Shown piece after piece: positions 32,453-43,842 of a stretch of DNA of 64,000 nt; positions within the stretch are counted from its first letter, which is position 1, and every line of letters starts with the position of its first letter. This stretch comes from Gracilaria gracilis (taxonomy: Eukaryota > Rhodophyta > Florideophyceae > Gracilariales > Gracilariaceae). The position numbers were made by a program, and so were the translations under genes. The notes beneath the pieces are model-generated. The model had not been told where the DNA came from, made no database searches, and was given only the letters and a program-made list of their open reading frames with translations. The stretch is taken from positions 2,046,001 through 2,110,000 of the forward strand of contig JARGSG010000189.1 in assembly GCA_030374805.1 (NCBI GenBank). Direction: 5' to 3'.

Positions 32453-33495
32453 AACGCTCGAAGTTCGGTCTGCGTCCGCGGCGGCATAGCGTTCGTGACT
32501 GCGTCACAAGTTCTCGACGCCACTTGTGGCTTTCCGGGCCGGATCACATGTTCTAAGTAGTCAACCGATGACTGGAAAAAGAAGCCTTTCTTCAGCTTCA
32601 ACGTTATTCCCGCTTCTGGAAGTAGATCAAGTACCTTGGCTAGGTGCCGGTAGTGATCTGTTACGGAGCTCGAGTAGATTATGACATCGTCGAGGTATAC
32701 GATTGCAAATTGCCAACGAACCTTGTTCAATATGACTTCCATCGCTCTCTGGAACGTCACGGAAGCGTTCTTCAAACCAAATGGCATCCAATGAAAGCCG
32801 TAAAGGCCCACATGGGAGGTGAAAGTAGTCTTATCCCTATCGGGAGTTTCTATTTCCACCTGCCAGTACCCCTAGTTGGCGTCCAAGGTAGAGAACACTG
32901 TTCCATCCGCCAGCAAATCAATGCATTCATCCATCCGGGCTATCGGGTATGAGTCACGAACTGTGACGGCGTTGAGCTTTCTGTAATCGATACAGAAGCG
33001 CCAAGAGCCATATTTTTTCAAGGCGATAACAAAAGCTCACTCGGGCGACGACGGTTCAATTACTCCGTCCTCCAACATCTTTTTGACTTGTTCCTTCTCT
33101 CATTTCCGTGCGTTTTGCCCGGATCGGTACGAGACGTGGTGCACGGGGCACGCATCAGGTTTCAATTCAATCCGATTTTTGGCAGCAGAGATTGTTCCTA
33201 TGCGTTCGTCATACATATCAGCGTGCTCAGAGACTCGGAGTAGCTGAATTATCTTATTCCGTTGCGGCTCATACTCGTCACCGATGTGAACTGTCGATGT
33301 CCAGTCCCCTCTGCGCGGCTCTTTCTCGAGTGTTTCGTGTGATTTACCCCACTTCTTAGGGTCGGCGACATCCTCGTTGTCTTTGGCTGTGTTCATGTCT
33401 GTGACGGAGAGAAGAGCCATTGGGGACGGTTGAGCTGTGGCGATTACGATGTTATTTGATAGACGAGTGGGTCGATCGCTCAGATTAGCTACCAA
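32453..33495 (-). pseudogene. Ty3/gypsy reverse transcriptase, three stops
   Basis: The frame reads FCIDYRKLNAVTVRDSYPI, GYWQVEIET, FHWMPFGLKNASVTFQRAM and the catalytic YLDDVIIYS, then TQTELRAFL, the standard Ty3/gypsy RT sequence of motifs. Stops interrupt it at about 33097 (AAA TGA after the Arg), 33049 and 32872 (before GYWQ). Homology ends abruptly after AFL at 32450, where the Plavaka-like terminus starts. The enzyme would have copied the element's RNA into cDNA. Confidence 0.9.
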
Positions 33496-33766
33496 TACGT
33501 AGAAAGGCCGGTTTTGGGAGGAATTTCATTACGCCATTTGCGAGCAGTTGTCTGTTCCTGCGGACGGTACTAATTTTGTTCTGAAGATGAACCATTCCGC
33601 GAGTAGCGGTTTGAACCATGACTGCCGTTTCGGACATTGGAGGAAGCACTGCCGCACGAGCCACGCGGAGCGTTTGCGTTAGCGAATGTCTTGCAATGGG
33701 GGCAGGTATGGGCTTCTCATCAAGGGAACCTTTGTGTGCATCAAGAAGGGCTACGGGTGGTGAGGG

Positions 33767-34048
33767 TTAGAACGAAACTTTCCGTTCTCCGGGGTAGATC
33801 GCCTTCACATAGCAATCTATGGACGAGGTATCCAAAATACAATCCACTGCCAAATTGGAGAATACAAGAAACCGGACTCGAAACTTCAAGTTTACGAGAC
33901 GGATGTCTGACGGTATTACACCAAGTATGTTCATCGAACGGTTCGATGCACTTGATACAATGGGTGCGGTGATAGGCAAAAGTTGAGATTCCCATCCTGG
34001 CGGTAGAGCTCTAGTATGTACCAGATTTGCTAATGCTCCGGTGCCCAA
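33767..34048 (-). pseudogene. Retroviral-type aspartic protease remnant
   Basis: The segment SVLGTGALANLVHTRALP matches the active-site region of retropepsins, with GTGA in place of DTGA. It is followed by ILGVIPSDI and by a strand typical of the fold. The missing catalytic Asp and surrounding frameshifts mean it is inactive. It lies just upstream of reverse transcriptase, as in Ty3/gypsy pol. Confidence 0.6.
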
Positions 34049-34792
34049 GACACTAGTAACTATTCATGTAAGGCTGGGTCTGTGATAGAGGGCAGTCAGA
34101 ATCTTGTGGTTCTCACTTCGGAATAAAAATACTGATTCAGATCGATCTCACAGTTCAACCTTCGTAATTAAGTCCCGCTTCCGCAACTGCTTCCCGTTCA
34201 ACGGTTGGAACTCCATCGAGGCTGTCATCATTGACAGGGCGTGGCACCTCTACGCATCCTGCTAAGCGTTTTCCTCCACTTCAGGATGATGGGCTTCTTC
34301 TTCCTCGAGAATAAAGGCCGAACTGTGGAGATCTCCATTGGCTGGTTGAGAACTTCCGGGAATCGGAGCGCTATTGTCAGCGCGACTTTCCTGGCTACCG
34401 ACATTACTGGGATGCCTTCCCTGGCCTCCAGTGAATTACATCTGACGGCGAAAATAGCCTTCATCAACCCTATGGGCGTAGTTCTGCTGGCGTTGCTGAA
34501 GCAACTTGTTTCGGACTTCAGCAGGAATCCACCCGCAGCCTGGGGGCGTGGTTGACAAGCATAGAAGACATGCTGGGTTCCGGTTCTGGTCAATGTACTG
34601 TCGCGGAGTTTGGTATGCCGATTATGGCGTTGAAGGCGCCGGACTCTGGCCAAGCTGGGGAGACGAAGTGGTACTGGTCGCCGGTATCGACGAGAAGGAG
34701 ACGCTCGGCCAGGGCAACACTGCAAGTGCCTCCCCAGCTGGGTCTGCCCCTGTCCCGGGCTCCGTACTAGTATCCGTTTCGTTTAAGAGAGC

Positions 34793-35430
34793 TCAAGTTC
34801 GAGACTTACTTGCATTCCGAGCCTTTTCCATCGTGGAGTAAATCCTCTTTTTCCCATGGTGGGTACCTCCTAGACCTTCTGCAAATAATACCAACTGTCT
34901 GAATCTAATCTTCGGGTGCGTTGCAGAGTAATTACGAACTGAAGCGCGAAAAGCTCGCAGTAAACCCTCCACAAACAAGGCCCTCAACCGAGAATCGGTG
35001 AATATTATACCGCACCGGAGATTATTCTTCTATAAACGGTCATAGTATTCACTTTCCGTAATTCCGGAACTCTGACGAAAAGTAGTGATGTCATGATACG
35101 TTTCCGTGATGAATTCATCGGTAGCATACGTCTCTAGAAAATGGTTCACGACCTCCGGATAGGATCTTAGAAGCTCATCGTTCTTATCCGATTCGACGCC
35201 TTCCGATTCGCCCTAAATACGGTTCTTGAAGAGTTCCCAAGCAGAGCCGGATGTGAAGAACTCAAAGAATCAGACTGCGAATCCTTCGTGAATGCCGTTT
35301 TGGTTGCATGTGGCTTTAAACGCACTGAGAAGATGAGAACTGTGATCGGATCATTCCCACTGAACTTCTCAGGAATCTGCAACGCCATCCGTTTAGCGGA
35401 CTTGAAAACGGTCCGTGCCACCCTAGCACT
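34793..35430 (-). pseudogene. Gag capsid-like region
   Basis: Pieced from adjacent frames, the sequence reads ALQIPEKFSGNDPITVLIF, then TYHDITTFRQSSGITESEYY, and RALFVEGLLRAFRASVRNY with RFRQLVLFAEGLGG. The order (a P..F.G motif, a T.FRQ..GES.. helix, an F..GL helix) is characteristic of Ty3/gypsy and related capsid proteins. At least three frame changes and a stop (near 35031) break it. Confidence 0.6.
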
Positions 35431-36700
35431 GTACTTATCTGACTGTTACATCAAGCGAGAGTCTTATAGTTCAAGAACTTGGCGAACTACCGATTGTTTG
35501 GTTTGATTCGCCGAACACGTGACTCGTCAGATTTCTCTTTCTAATCACTGGAGTGACTCGTATTGGAGTCGGATGGCTCCGATTCGTTATCAGAGTCAGA
35601 GATTTCGTAACGGCCGGAATGCGACCCTCGAAGTTTCTTCCGACGGTTCTTTTTATTTTTACGCTTTTTTTCTCCGTTTTCAAAATGATGTTCGACGTAC
35701 CTCGCGCAGTCTCCCTACTGCTGAGAAGTCCATCCGAATCCGGTACCAGAACTGGATCGACGTTTGATGTGCCCCGCACAAGTCCTTGATTGTGGAGAAG
35801 GTCGTACGAGTTCGGGTTCACCCGAGGCGGTAAGGGGTTCGACGTGGCTTAAACGATCTCTCTTTCGCTGAGGAGCCCTTCCGGTCTCGGATTTTGAGCA
35901 ACTTTCGGCGTGCCCACCGGGATCTTTCCATCACGGGTAAGGCCGCTGGCATTAAATACGTCATTCCTCGAGGGTTTGGCGTGAGTTGCCTTGTCGGGGT
36001 GACCAAGTTGCTGCACTAATTCCCTTGCGGGTAGAGGTGGAGATTATGATCCGGCAGGCAATAGGCGATTCCCCCGGAGTTAGTTCCGGACTTCACTTTC
36101 CACAGTTTCAAACACTGCGTCGGTTACAACCGAATCATTCCGAAGACGGGTGGACACAGTCTCCACGATAATCGGGAGCTGCGTTTCTATACCAGACTGA
36201 ACTCCTTGTCCAAGGACACTGTCAAATTGAACAGGCACAAGACTAGAGAATTCCTATGATAACCACCTCTCTAACTGGAGAAGGAGGGAAGCAAAATCCG
36301 AGACGCTCGGTGCGTCTAGCATGGCGGAAATTTTCAATACGGGGCCACGGCCATTCACACGAGGTGCTAGATCAGGTTCTTCTCTTCCAACTTCCGTGTT
36401 CGGGGGTGCTTCTCCGGTGCGGCGGAGCAAACGCTCCGGGTTATCCACTCGTGGCACGAGTCCACGAGGCTCACTGAGGCTAATGTTCGACCGCGGGAGC
36501 GGTAGAGAGAGCGCAGGTGGGTTCGTTTCTGCTCTTCTCGTACTGACATAAGCCGAAACGGACTTGGGACGAGCAAGCTCGTCGAGCCGAGAGGACTTCG
36601 ACTTTGAAGACATGAGAGGTCTTACAGCTTTTCGGCTACTCCTTTCTTCCGATACGGCGAATACGGATCTGTTATTCCACAAAAAACCGTTCTAAGTCGC

Positions 36701-37700
36701 GAGATTAGTTGCGAGATAGTACGCGCGAGCGTCTACTCAAGGGAATGTCCGTGAACGGTGGTGTGGATGTACGGGACACGGGGTGTAGGGCCGTGTGAGC
36801 TACCAGGTCGTAACAGAAGGTCGTTGAAGGTTCGGAGTAGCTCACGGCACTCTGTGGTGCAACCGAGTACGGAGACACGCGCAGTCCAGAAATTAACCAC
36901 GCGCCTGACCAGAGAGCCGGTGCAATGGCAAAGATATCGCTGCTAAACAGCCTGCGCAGGCCTTGGGCAAGCTGAATTGCTACTACTACTTAGCATCCAT
37001 GCCACGGGAAACAAGATGAAGAACCTAGTTGGAAGCACCTTGGTTTACTGTCATGGTAGCTAGAGCCGAGCTAGCGAAAATAAATACGAAGTTAGACGAC
37101 GCTACACACGTGTACGACTTACCGATCGCGTGGCACTAGGTGCCGGCGGCATACACGTCGACTACTACTACTACTATGTCTATTACAAGAACACTGTCTA
37201 TTAGCGGGCTTCCTTACAGTGCTGCCGCTGCAACCCTTACGGCTCAGTATCTTACATTACCGTGGCGAAAGTGGTAGGGGTTTTGGTGCCCCAAGATCAA
37301 CACACCTCGCGTCCCTTGGTAGCAAACCCGAACCTGAAAGATTTCCTGCATATAAGGACCACAGTAGGCAACGAATATTGAAAAGCGACAACGCATTTTG
37401 CTCTGCCACTACTTCATGTAAGTTTTTTGGCCTTGGGGGAGAATCAAGAGCGTTATGTGTATCGCTGTCGAGTCCCGATCGGCACTTGTGGGGTACTAGA
37501 ACGTACTAGAACGTAAACATAGGGATTGAACCTTCGTTTCTGGGGCTGAAAAAAATTGTGGTGGAGAAAAAGGACACAGAAAAAGTAAACCCATGGAGAA
37601 GAAGAGTGTGGATGGTGATCCCGTCGGTGTCCCTATTGATATTCGTGCGCATTGTAAGAGGAAGCGAAGCAAATGATGTGAGAGCGGTTGTAACAAAATA
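36701..37700. other. No gene recognised; possible 5' LTR of the retroelement
   Basis: No coding sequence is recognised here. A short CTA trinucleotide run lies at about 37160-37175 and a GTACTAGAAC duplication near 37495-37515. The retroelement's 5' LTR would be expected here, but no second copy exists for comparison. Confidence 0.35.
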
Positions 37701-37818
37701 GCACCGACAAATAAGACTTTGAAAACCTCTGTTCACTGCACTTGCCATGCTTGTGTGGATGCAAAGAAATATTTGAAGACATTAGGAAAGAAATATTCGA
37801 GGAATAAGTTCCGTAAGT

Positions 37819-38110
37819 CACTCGTGATAATGAAGATGTTACATGCTCACGGTGTGGGGGCACACCTTGGTACTGGATGCAGTATGGTAAAGCTGTTGTA
37901 TCCAAGACATCAGTCGAATATCCAATGAGAACTACACCTATGAATTGGAACAATCTCGTTCGTAAGTATGCGTACAAAACGTACACATATGAACGTCACG
38001 GGTTTCTTGGCAAAGGCAGAAAGATTCAACTGCCACAATGCGCTCTAGAAGGCATTCTCAGGATTTGGCCGGAAAAGCATGGCTCATATATGGGCTATAA
38101 AGAACATTAG
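37819..38110 (+). pseudogene. Second-gene remnant of a piggyBac element (zinc-ribbon-like)
   Basis: The frame reads TRDNEDVTCSRCGGTPWYW, then AYKTYTYERHGFLGKG and CALEGI.RIWPEKHGSYMGYKE before a stop at 38110. It aligns along its length with the C-terminal two-thirds of the protein encoded at 57806-58330. It sits tail-to-tail with the piggyBac transposase (3 bp between the stops), exactly as in the other element. Upstream stops remove its start, so only the conserved domain remains. Function is unknown. The CxxCGG motif suggests a metal-binding ribbon. Confidence 0.75.
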
Positions 38111-38112
38111 GT

Positions 38113-40152
38113 TTACTTTCGGCATATCATTCTCAATGTAGCGAGCGTTGCGGTAACCCTATTTGTCCTATTCCGCCGTTTCTTAGATAACAGAGAATTA
38201 TTAGCGTAGGTCATAGCATGGTATATATCAAGCCGACTGCCTCTAAACAATGTTTGGTTGTGGAAGAACGCGAAGCAGTCTACGTGGAAGCCGCGCCTGC
38301 ATTTGGTGCACGAATACGTTGTACAGCCCCCACGCCTTTCAGAAGCAAGCAGATTGAAAACCAGACAACGCACACTTTTCTTCGGCTCCGTTTGCAGCAA
38401 GAGGTGTGGTGATTAAGACGAAGATGGAGTCATTTGAGATTCTGCACTGCTTGTGTCAATGACTGAAGAATGTAATGTGCGTAGTGCACCTCGGCGCTGT
38501 TGATACGTCACGAGCTTTGCTACAAGCTGCATTATAATCCGTCTTTTCATGCAACCAAACTCAATTATTGTCTCTCCAGGATTAGATATTGCATGCAGTA
38601 GTGAGTATGCGTTCAATGCACTTGCGTCGAGGACAAAACTGAGGAGGCTCATGGACACCCTGCGTTCTTTTCTCATTGTCGCGCAAGTAGATCGGAATTG
38701 ATCAAACCGATCTACGCCATTCATGAAAAGGTTTTATTGTACTATTACTGATGCTACGAGTAAAGTTGTTCGAGTCATAGTTTCATCACCCGTCCACCGC
38801 TGTACCGGCGCAAATCCATGCACGCAGCGCACAGCATGCTCATCTTCAATATGAATACGTAAAACAGTTGTGTCGCTGAGGTCGTTTGTGTAAAACGTGA
38901 CCACTGAGCGGTCCTTGAAAACAATGAACCCGGCTCTTTCTGCTACCTGTGGCGTAGCATTTGCTCCTTTCTCCTTGTTGAAAACCTGCCACAAGCGCCA
39001 CGAACCTCTAGGAGCATGCTTCAAACCGTCAATTGCTTCCTTGAGGGCCGGCTGGTTCACAAAATCTACATTAAAAAACCACACAGTGCCCAACATTTTG
39101 CATTCACCGCCTGTTAGACTGTGCAGTTGACGGGCTAAAGTATGGTGCGTGTAGAAATTGTCTATGACCATCAAAAGGCGTTGGTCATGGACAGGATGTA
39201 GAAGGATCTGGTGCGCCATTTGTGCACACCACAAAGCTGAGGGTTTCGATTTTGGGCCCAATTTTACATCACTTATGCGATCAACAGCCCCGCGAAGATT
39301 TCGAAACAAAGTGCTGTACCTCCCTACCGGAGCCTGACATGTCTTTTTTCCCGAACCGTTGTCCTGAAAACTATGCATATACGTATGGGACCAGCCAACG
39401 AAAGCATATAAACGCATGCCAAATCGTACTGGTTTCGACTTCATGTAACTACGTGCACCAGTGCCACCCTTACATCTAATTGTATTCTCATTTAAACTGC
39501 TCACTCTAACAGGCTCTGCAACTGTGGCTGCGTCTCGCGCAAAATGTTCCAGGAGTTGCATGCTGTGCCACAGAGGATCATGAAGTGCCACCTCCTCGTC
39601 GTATGAAGGATAGAGACGCAACGCAGCACGAATACGCAGATATTTATCCCGCGACATTTTCTTCTTGAAGAATGCTGAACCGAGCAAATCTAAAGCAGAC
39701 CAATAATCACATAAACGATTTAGTCTATGAATAGATGTAGCAAGTTCGAAACCTAAAAATCCACGTATTTCATCCATTCGCAATGGAGATGATTTCTTTT
39801 CTTGCTTGTATAGTTCGGTACTTGTCCATTTTTGGACACATTCTAAGTAAGAGCAGTTCAAGAAAAAACTAAGAAGTCCTAGTTCTTTCTTATGCGCATA
39901 TGCTCATCGTATAAGTTCGGACTTTGTCAAGTAAAGGCTACTACGACTTAGCCACTTAGCGTAGTATTCCACATTATCGTATATTTGCTTCTCTTCGGCA
40001 GGTCCTAGTGCGGTTACAGTGAACTCTTCTTCGTTGCATTCGCTGCCAAATAGTTGACCAGCCGAGTCGGATGTGCACTCATGTTTGCTGACGAGCCAAT
40101 CTTTATCATCAAAGTACGTGGATGTACTTTCTTGGGATGCGGCAACTGACAT
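38113..40152 (-). pseudogene. piggyBac-type transposase, 680 codons with three stops
   Basis: A single frame reads from MSVAASQEST at 40152 to 38113 with in-frame stops at 39901 (TGA where the sister copy has CGG/CGA-type Arg), 38731 (TAA) and 38410 (TAA). The DDE_Tnp_1_7 core is complete: SSLNENTIRC (the first Asp is Asn here; the sister copy has LDENT), VIDNFYTHH (second Asp), NGVDRFDQF (third Asp). The C-terminus carries the Cys/His domain YSCTKCRRGFHVDC. It shares about half its residues with the transposase at 55680-57803. Terminal repeats were not located. The element is dead. Confidence 0.9.
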
Positions 40153-40534
40153 TCTGACCTATAGAAGCAGAGAGTTTGTGGGAGTCGTGTCTCGGCCCGT
40201 CGACGTTGAGAAGTGGTCGCCTACTTTGGCGGGTGCTCGAACGTTTGCACTGTACCGGTTGTTTCAGTAAAGCATGATGTCTGTTCTGTTTATCGTTGCT
40301 AGGTGTGTGCATAATATGATGTAATGTTTTTGTGATTGACGTGATTGGTCTGCAGCAGATCTATATTCTTCGCAACTATTGGATGAGAAGCTTTTGACAA
40401 CGGACAGCGACTAGCCAAGTCTATGGTTATCATGCTAAGCATAGGCATAATTCACACTTGGCTGCAACAGAACGTATTGTTTGTGTGGACTTGCAATTAA
40501 TTGCCAATCATATTGACCGCGAATGTCTACTATC
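40153..40534. other. Spacer between two piggyBac-type elements
   Basis: This sequence contains no supported frame. It would include the 5' end of the element carrying the minus-strand transposase, but I could not pair a terminal repeat. Confidence 0.4.
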
Positions 40535-41622
40535 CTAGTGTCTATTCGACAATGACCTCATGTGAGGTCAAATGACCTCATATGAGGTCAATATTGATTG
40601 TGTTGTGACTTTGTATAGAATTCTAAAAAATTTTTAAAAAACTAGTTTGTCAACCGACCTGGATCCTCCATTCGAAGGCCGAGCAGAAGTAAATCACAAC
40701 TCCGTCCACTTCTATGTAGGCTGTTTAATTTTGCTGTCACGTCACCTAGTTCTCTCCAATATGCCGCCGTCAGCAGATCTTCGCCGTGTTATTGGAACAA
40801 CTGTACACAGCCGTGCTCGAACTGTCACCGGCGAGTCAGCTTGTAAACGCTACTTCGGATCACTTTAGAAATATAGAACCGTCAATGAAACCGTGACAAA
40901 TGCGGACACCAAACCAGTGAATGGTGGTAATATGAATTTTATCTCTATCAAGTTTGGTCTGCCCAATCGTGAGAAAGAGTGTACTCTACCGTTATGCAGT
41001 GTGAGGCTTGCCAAGCTGCCAGTGGCAGTGGTATCGGAAAAGAGAGCAAAACGGTTCCGGCTATTACAGAAGCATTATCGAGCGCTGATGTGGTTCAAAC
41101 TGCTGAGGAAAGTCAAGTCTCCCCAACTCAGCAAAATTTACAGTGCGATGAAAACGAATCTTCAGCTGCAGTCAACCAATCAGTGGCGGCTCATGAGAAA
41201 CAGTGGAACACGCAGACAATCTGTACAACATTGGATGCCTCCATGAAATTGCATCAATAGAATGTTATTGGTCCAGCCGGAGATTTTATCTCTTCCCGTT
41301 ATGTGCCACACGGTATGGAAGCTATTGACTACTTTATGTGGATGTTCCCTAAGGGATGTCTGCACTCAATTGTGGAGAAGACAAATGAAAGGCTCAGATA
41401 TCGTTTAGCAGCCGAAACGTCTGGTGGAGAGCTTCTGAAGTTCTTCGGCATATTGATTCTCATAACGCGATTAGAATTCTCAGATCGAAGAGAGTTATGG
41501 AGCCAAAGCATTTTTCAAGTTATCTTCCTGCCCCTTCAATCGGTAGGGCGATGTCACGAAATAGATTTGAGATGCTAAAAAGTTGTATTTCTTTCAGTGG
41601 CACGCATAATGAAGGAAAACAC

Positions 41623-42460
41623 TCGTAAGAGGAGGTTTTGAGGACTTAGTGAATTTTCCGCATTGATGCGTAGAGTCGCTATATGAGCTGTACCGCCGCT
41701 GGCGGGGTGTTGCGCTCAGACGGTTTTTGAGGTTGTACACGTGAGATGCACGGCCTGAGCCACCGCCCAGCGGGCGTGACGGGAACACGTGTTGCACGGA
41801 TACCCAGGAGGCGATGCCACCAGCATTGCTGTTTTTACTAGATATATTTGATACTTTATTTGGCCGGCGCGCCCACTGTCAGGGGCCGCACCGAGCCCAC
41901 TACTTAGTAGGTTGAGCTATGCTCCCTCAGTAAATCACCCTTGTCAAGCAAGGGCTTCCTCGCTCTAACTATCACGCCTTCGCGGACTGTTCACCACCAA
42001 GCGGAGTGAAAACCGCGCTGTTCACGTATAGTTACCCACCCTTGTGGCACTTAGAGTACTACCACTGCGTGTGTGTGTCGTCCCGACTACTGTCGTATAC
42101 TCGCCCCAGTATTGGGTTTCTTTTGTGTGTTACGCACCTATCCTCACTCTTGTGGACCCTTTTGCCCCTTTTTGGGTTTTTTCTACTGGCCACTCTCAAG
42201 TGACTCGTCGTCCGACATCGTGTCGTCGCCGTTCCACTCCTACGAGGCTCAGTCTTGAGACCGCTCATCGCACGTGTCCCTACACGGTACTCGGTCCGCA
42301 CTGTACACTCCGACGCTCGTCGTGACGGTTTGACCTCGGTTTACACCCCGCTAGTTGTGTCATTCCCGGAGTGCTCTGTTCGCTGTGCTACTTCCGCGAG
42401 GAGAAGATCCCGAACATTTTCGTGGCTGTTTCGCTTTTCCCGCCAAAGGCGTTGCACTAC
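41623..42460 (+). repeat. 838-bp insertion, left arm of an inverted pair
   Basis: Starts TCGTAAGAGGAGGTTTTG and ends GCGTTGCACTAC. An almost identical sequence of equal length lies inverted at 43005-43842. It interrupts the transposase frame after the FSGTHNEGKHS block. It contains a tRNA-like A-box segment and no recognisable protein. The near-identity of the two copies means recent duplication or gene conversion. Confidence 0.85.
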
Positions 42461-43004
42461 ACACAATCGTGACGTTCAGGATATGGCGCGGTGGAGCATG
42501 GTAAATGGTTTTGTGCAAGCAATCAACCAACACCGATTATCATTTGTCACACCATCTCATGCTCTCTGTTTTGACGAAAGCATGTCACGGTGGTACGGAT
42601 TGCGAGGTGACTGGATCGATGTAGGCCTTCCTTACTATACAGCCTTGGATCGCAAACCCGAAAATGGATTGGAAATGAAGACCGTTTGCTGTTGAAGAAG
42701 TGGCATTATGTTGAAAATTGAGCTTAATATGGGATCTAAAATGCTTGCTTTAGAGTTTTCTTCAGATCATGGACATGGCACTGCAGTTCCATTACGGCTG
42801 GTGCAGCCATGGTTTGGATGCGAGTGACTAGTGTGTGCAGATTCATTCTTTGCCAGTGTGCATATGGCAAATTCTCTTCTACAAAATGGATTGAGATTTA
42901 CTGGAGTTATAAAAACTGCAACTCGAGGCTATCCGATGAAACACATTTCTGAAATCACTTTATCGAATAGAGGTGAATTTGTGTCTATGATATTCAAGGG
43001 AACT

Positions 43005-43842
43005 GTAGTGCAACGCCTTTGGCGGGAAAAGCGAAACAGCCACGAAGATGTTCGGGATCTTCCTCTCGGGGAAGTAGCACAGCGAACGGAGCACTCCGGG
43101 AATGACACAACTAGCAGGGTGTAAACCGGGGTCAAACCGTCACGACGAGCGTTGGAGTGTACAGTGCGGACCGAGTACCGTGTAGGGACACGTGCGATGA
43201 GCGGTCTCAAGACTGAGCCTCGTAGGAGTGGAACGGCGACGACACGATGTCGGACGACGAGTCACTTGAGAGTGGCCAGTAGAAAAAACCCAAAAAGGGG
43301 CAAAGGGGTCCACAAGAGTGAGGATAGGTGCGTAACGCACAAAAGAAACCCAATACTGGGGCGAGTATACGACAGGAGTCGGGAATACACACACACGCAG
43401 TGGTAATACTCTAAGTGCCACAAGGGTGGGTAACTATACGTGAACAGCGCGGTTTTCACTCCGCTTGGTGGTGAACAGTCCGCGAAGGCGTGATAGTTAG
43501 AGCGAGGAAGCCCTTGCTTGACAAGGGTGATTTACTGAGGGAGCATAGCTCAACCTACTAAGTAGTGGGCTCGGTGCGGCCCCTGACAGTGGGCGCGCCG
43601 GCCAAATAAAGTATCAAATATATCTAGTAAAAACAGCAATGCTGGTGGCATCGCCTCCTGGGTATCCGTGCAACACGTGTTCCCGTCACGCCCGCTGGGC
43701 GGTGGCTCAGGCCGTGCATCTCACGTGTACAACCTCAAAAACCGTCTGAGCGCAACACCCCGCCAGCGGCGGTACAGCTCATATAGCGACTCTACGCATC
43801 AATGCGGAAAATTCACTAAGTCCTCAAAACCTCCTCTTACGA
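43005..43842 (-). repeat. 838-bp insertion, right arm of an inverted pair
   Basis: Reverse complement of 41623-42460 with only a few differences, for example around 43373-43400. It interrupts the transposase after FVSMIFKGT. With its partner it encloses 544 bp of transposase sequence containing two catalytic-Asp motifs. Transcripts across the pair could form an 838-bp duplex. Confidence 0.85.

Larger units (their letters stand above)
32453..36700 (-). mobile_element. Ty3/gypsy LTR retroelement remnant (gag to reverse transcriptase)
   Basis: On the minus strand the order is gag-like sequence (36680-34230), aspartic protease (around 34040) and reverse transcriptase (33495-32453). RNase H and integrase are absent because the right end of the Plavaka-like element begins at 32448. 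Gag is broken by many frameshifts. No long terminal repeat pair could be identified. Stretches near 36700-37500 could contain the 5' LTR, but nothing in the window repeats it. The element is dead. Confidence 0.8.
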
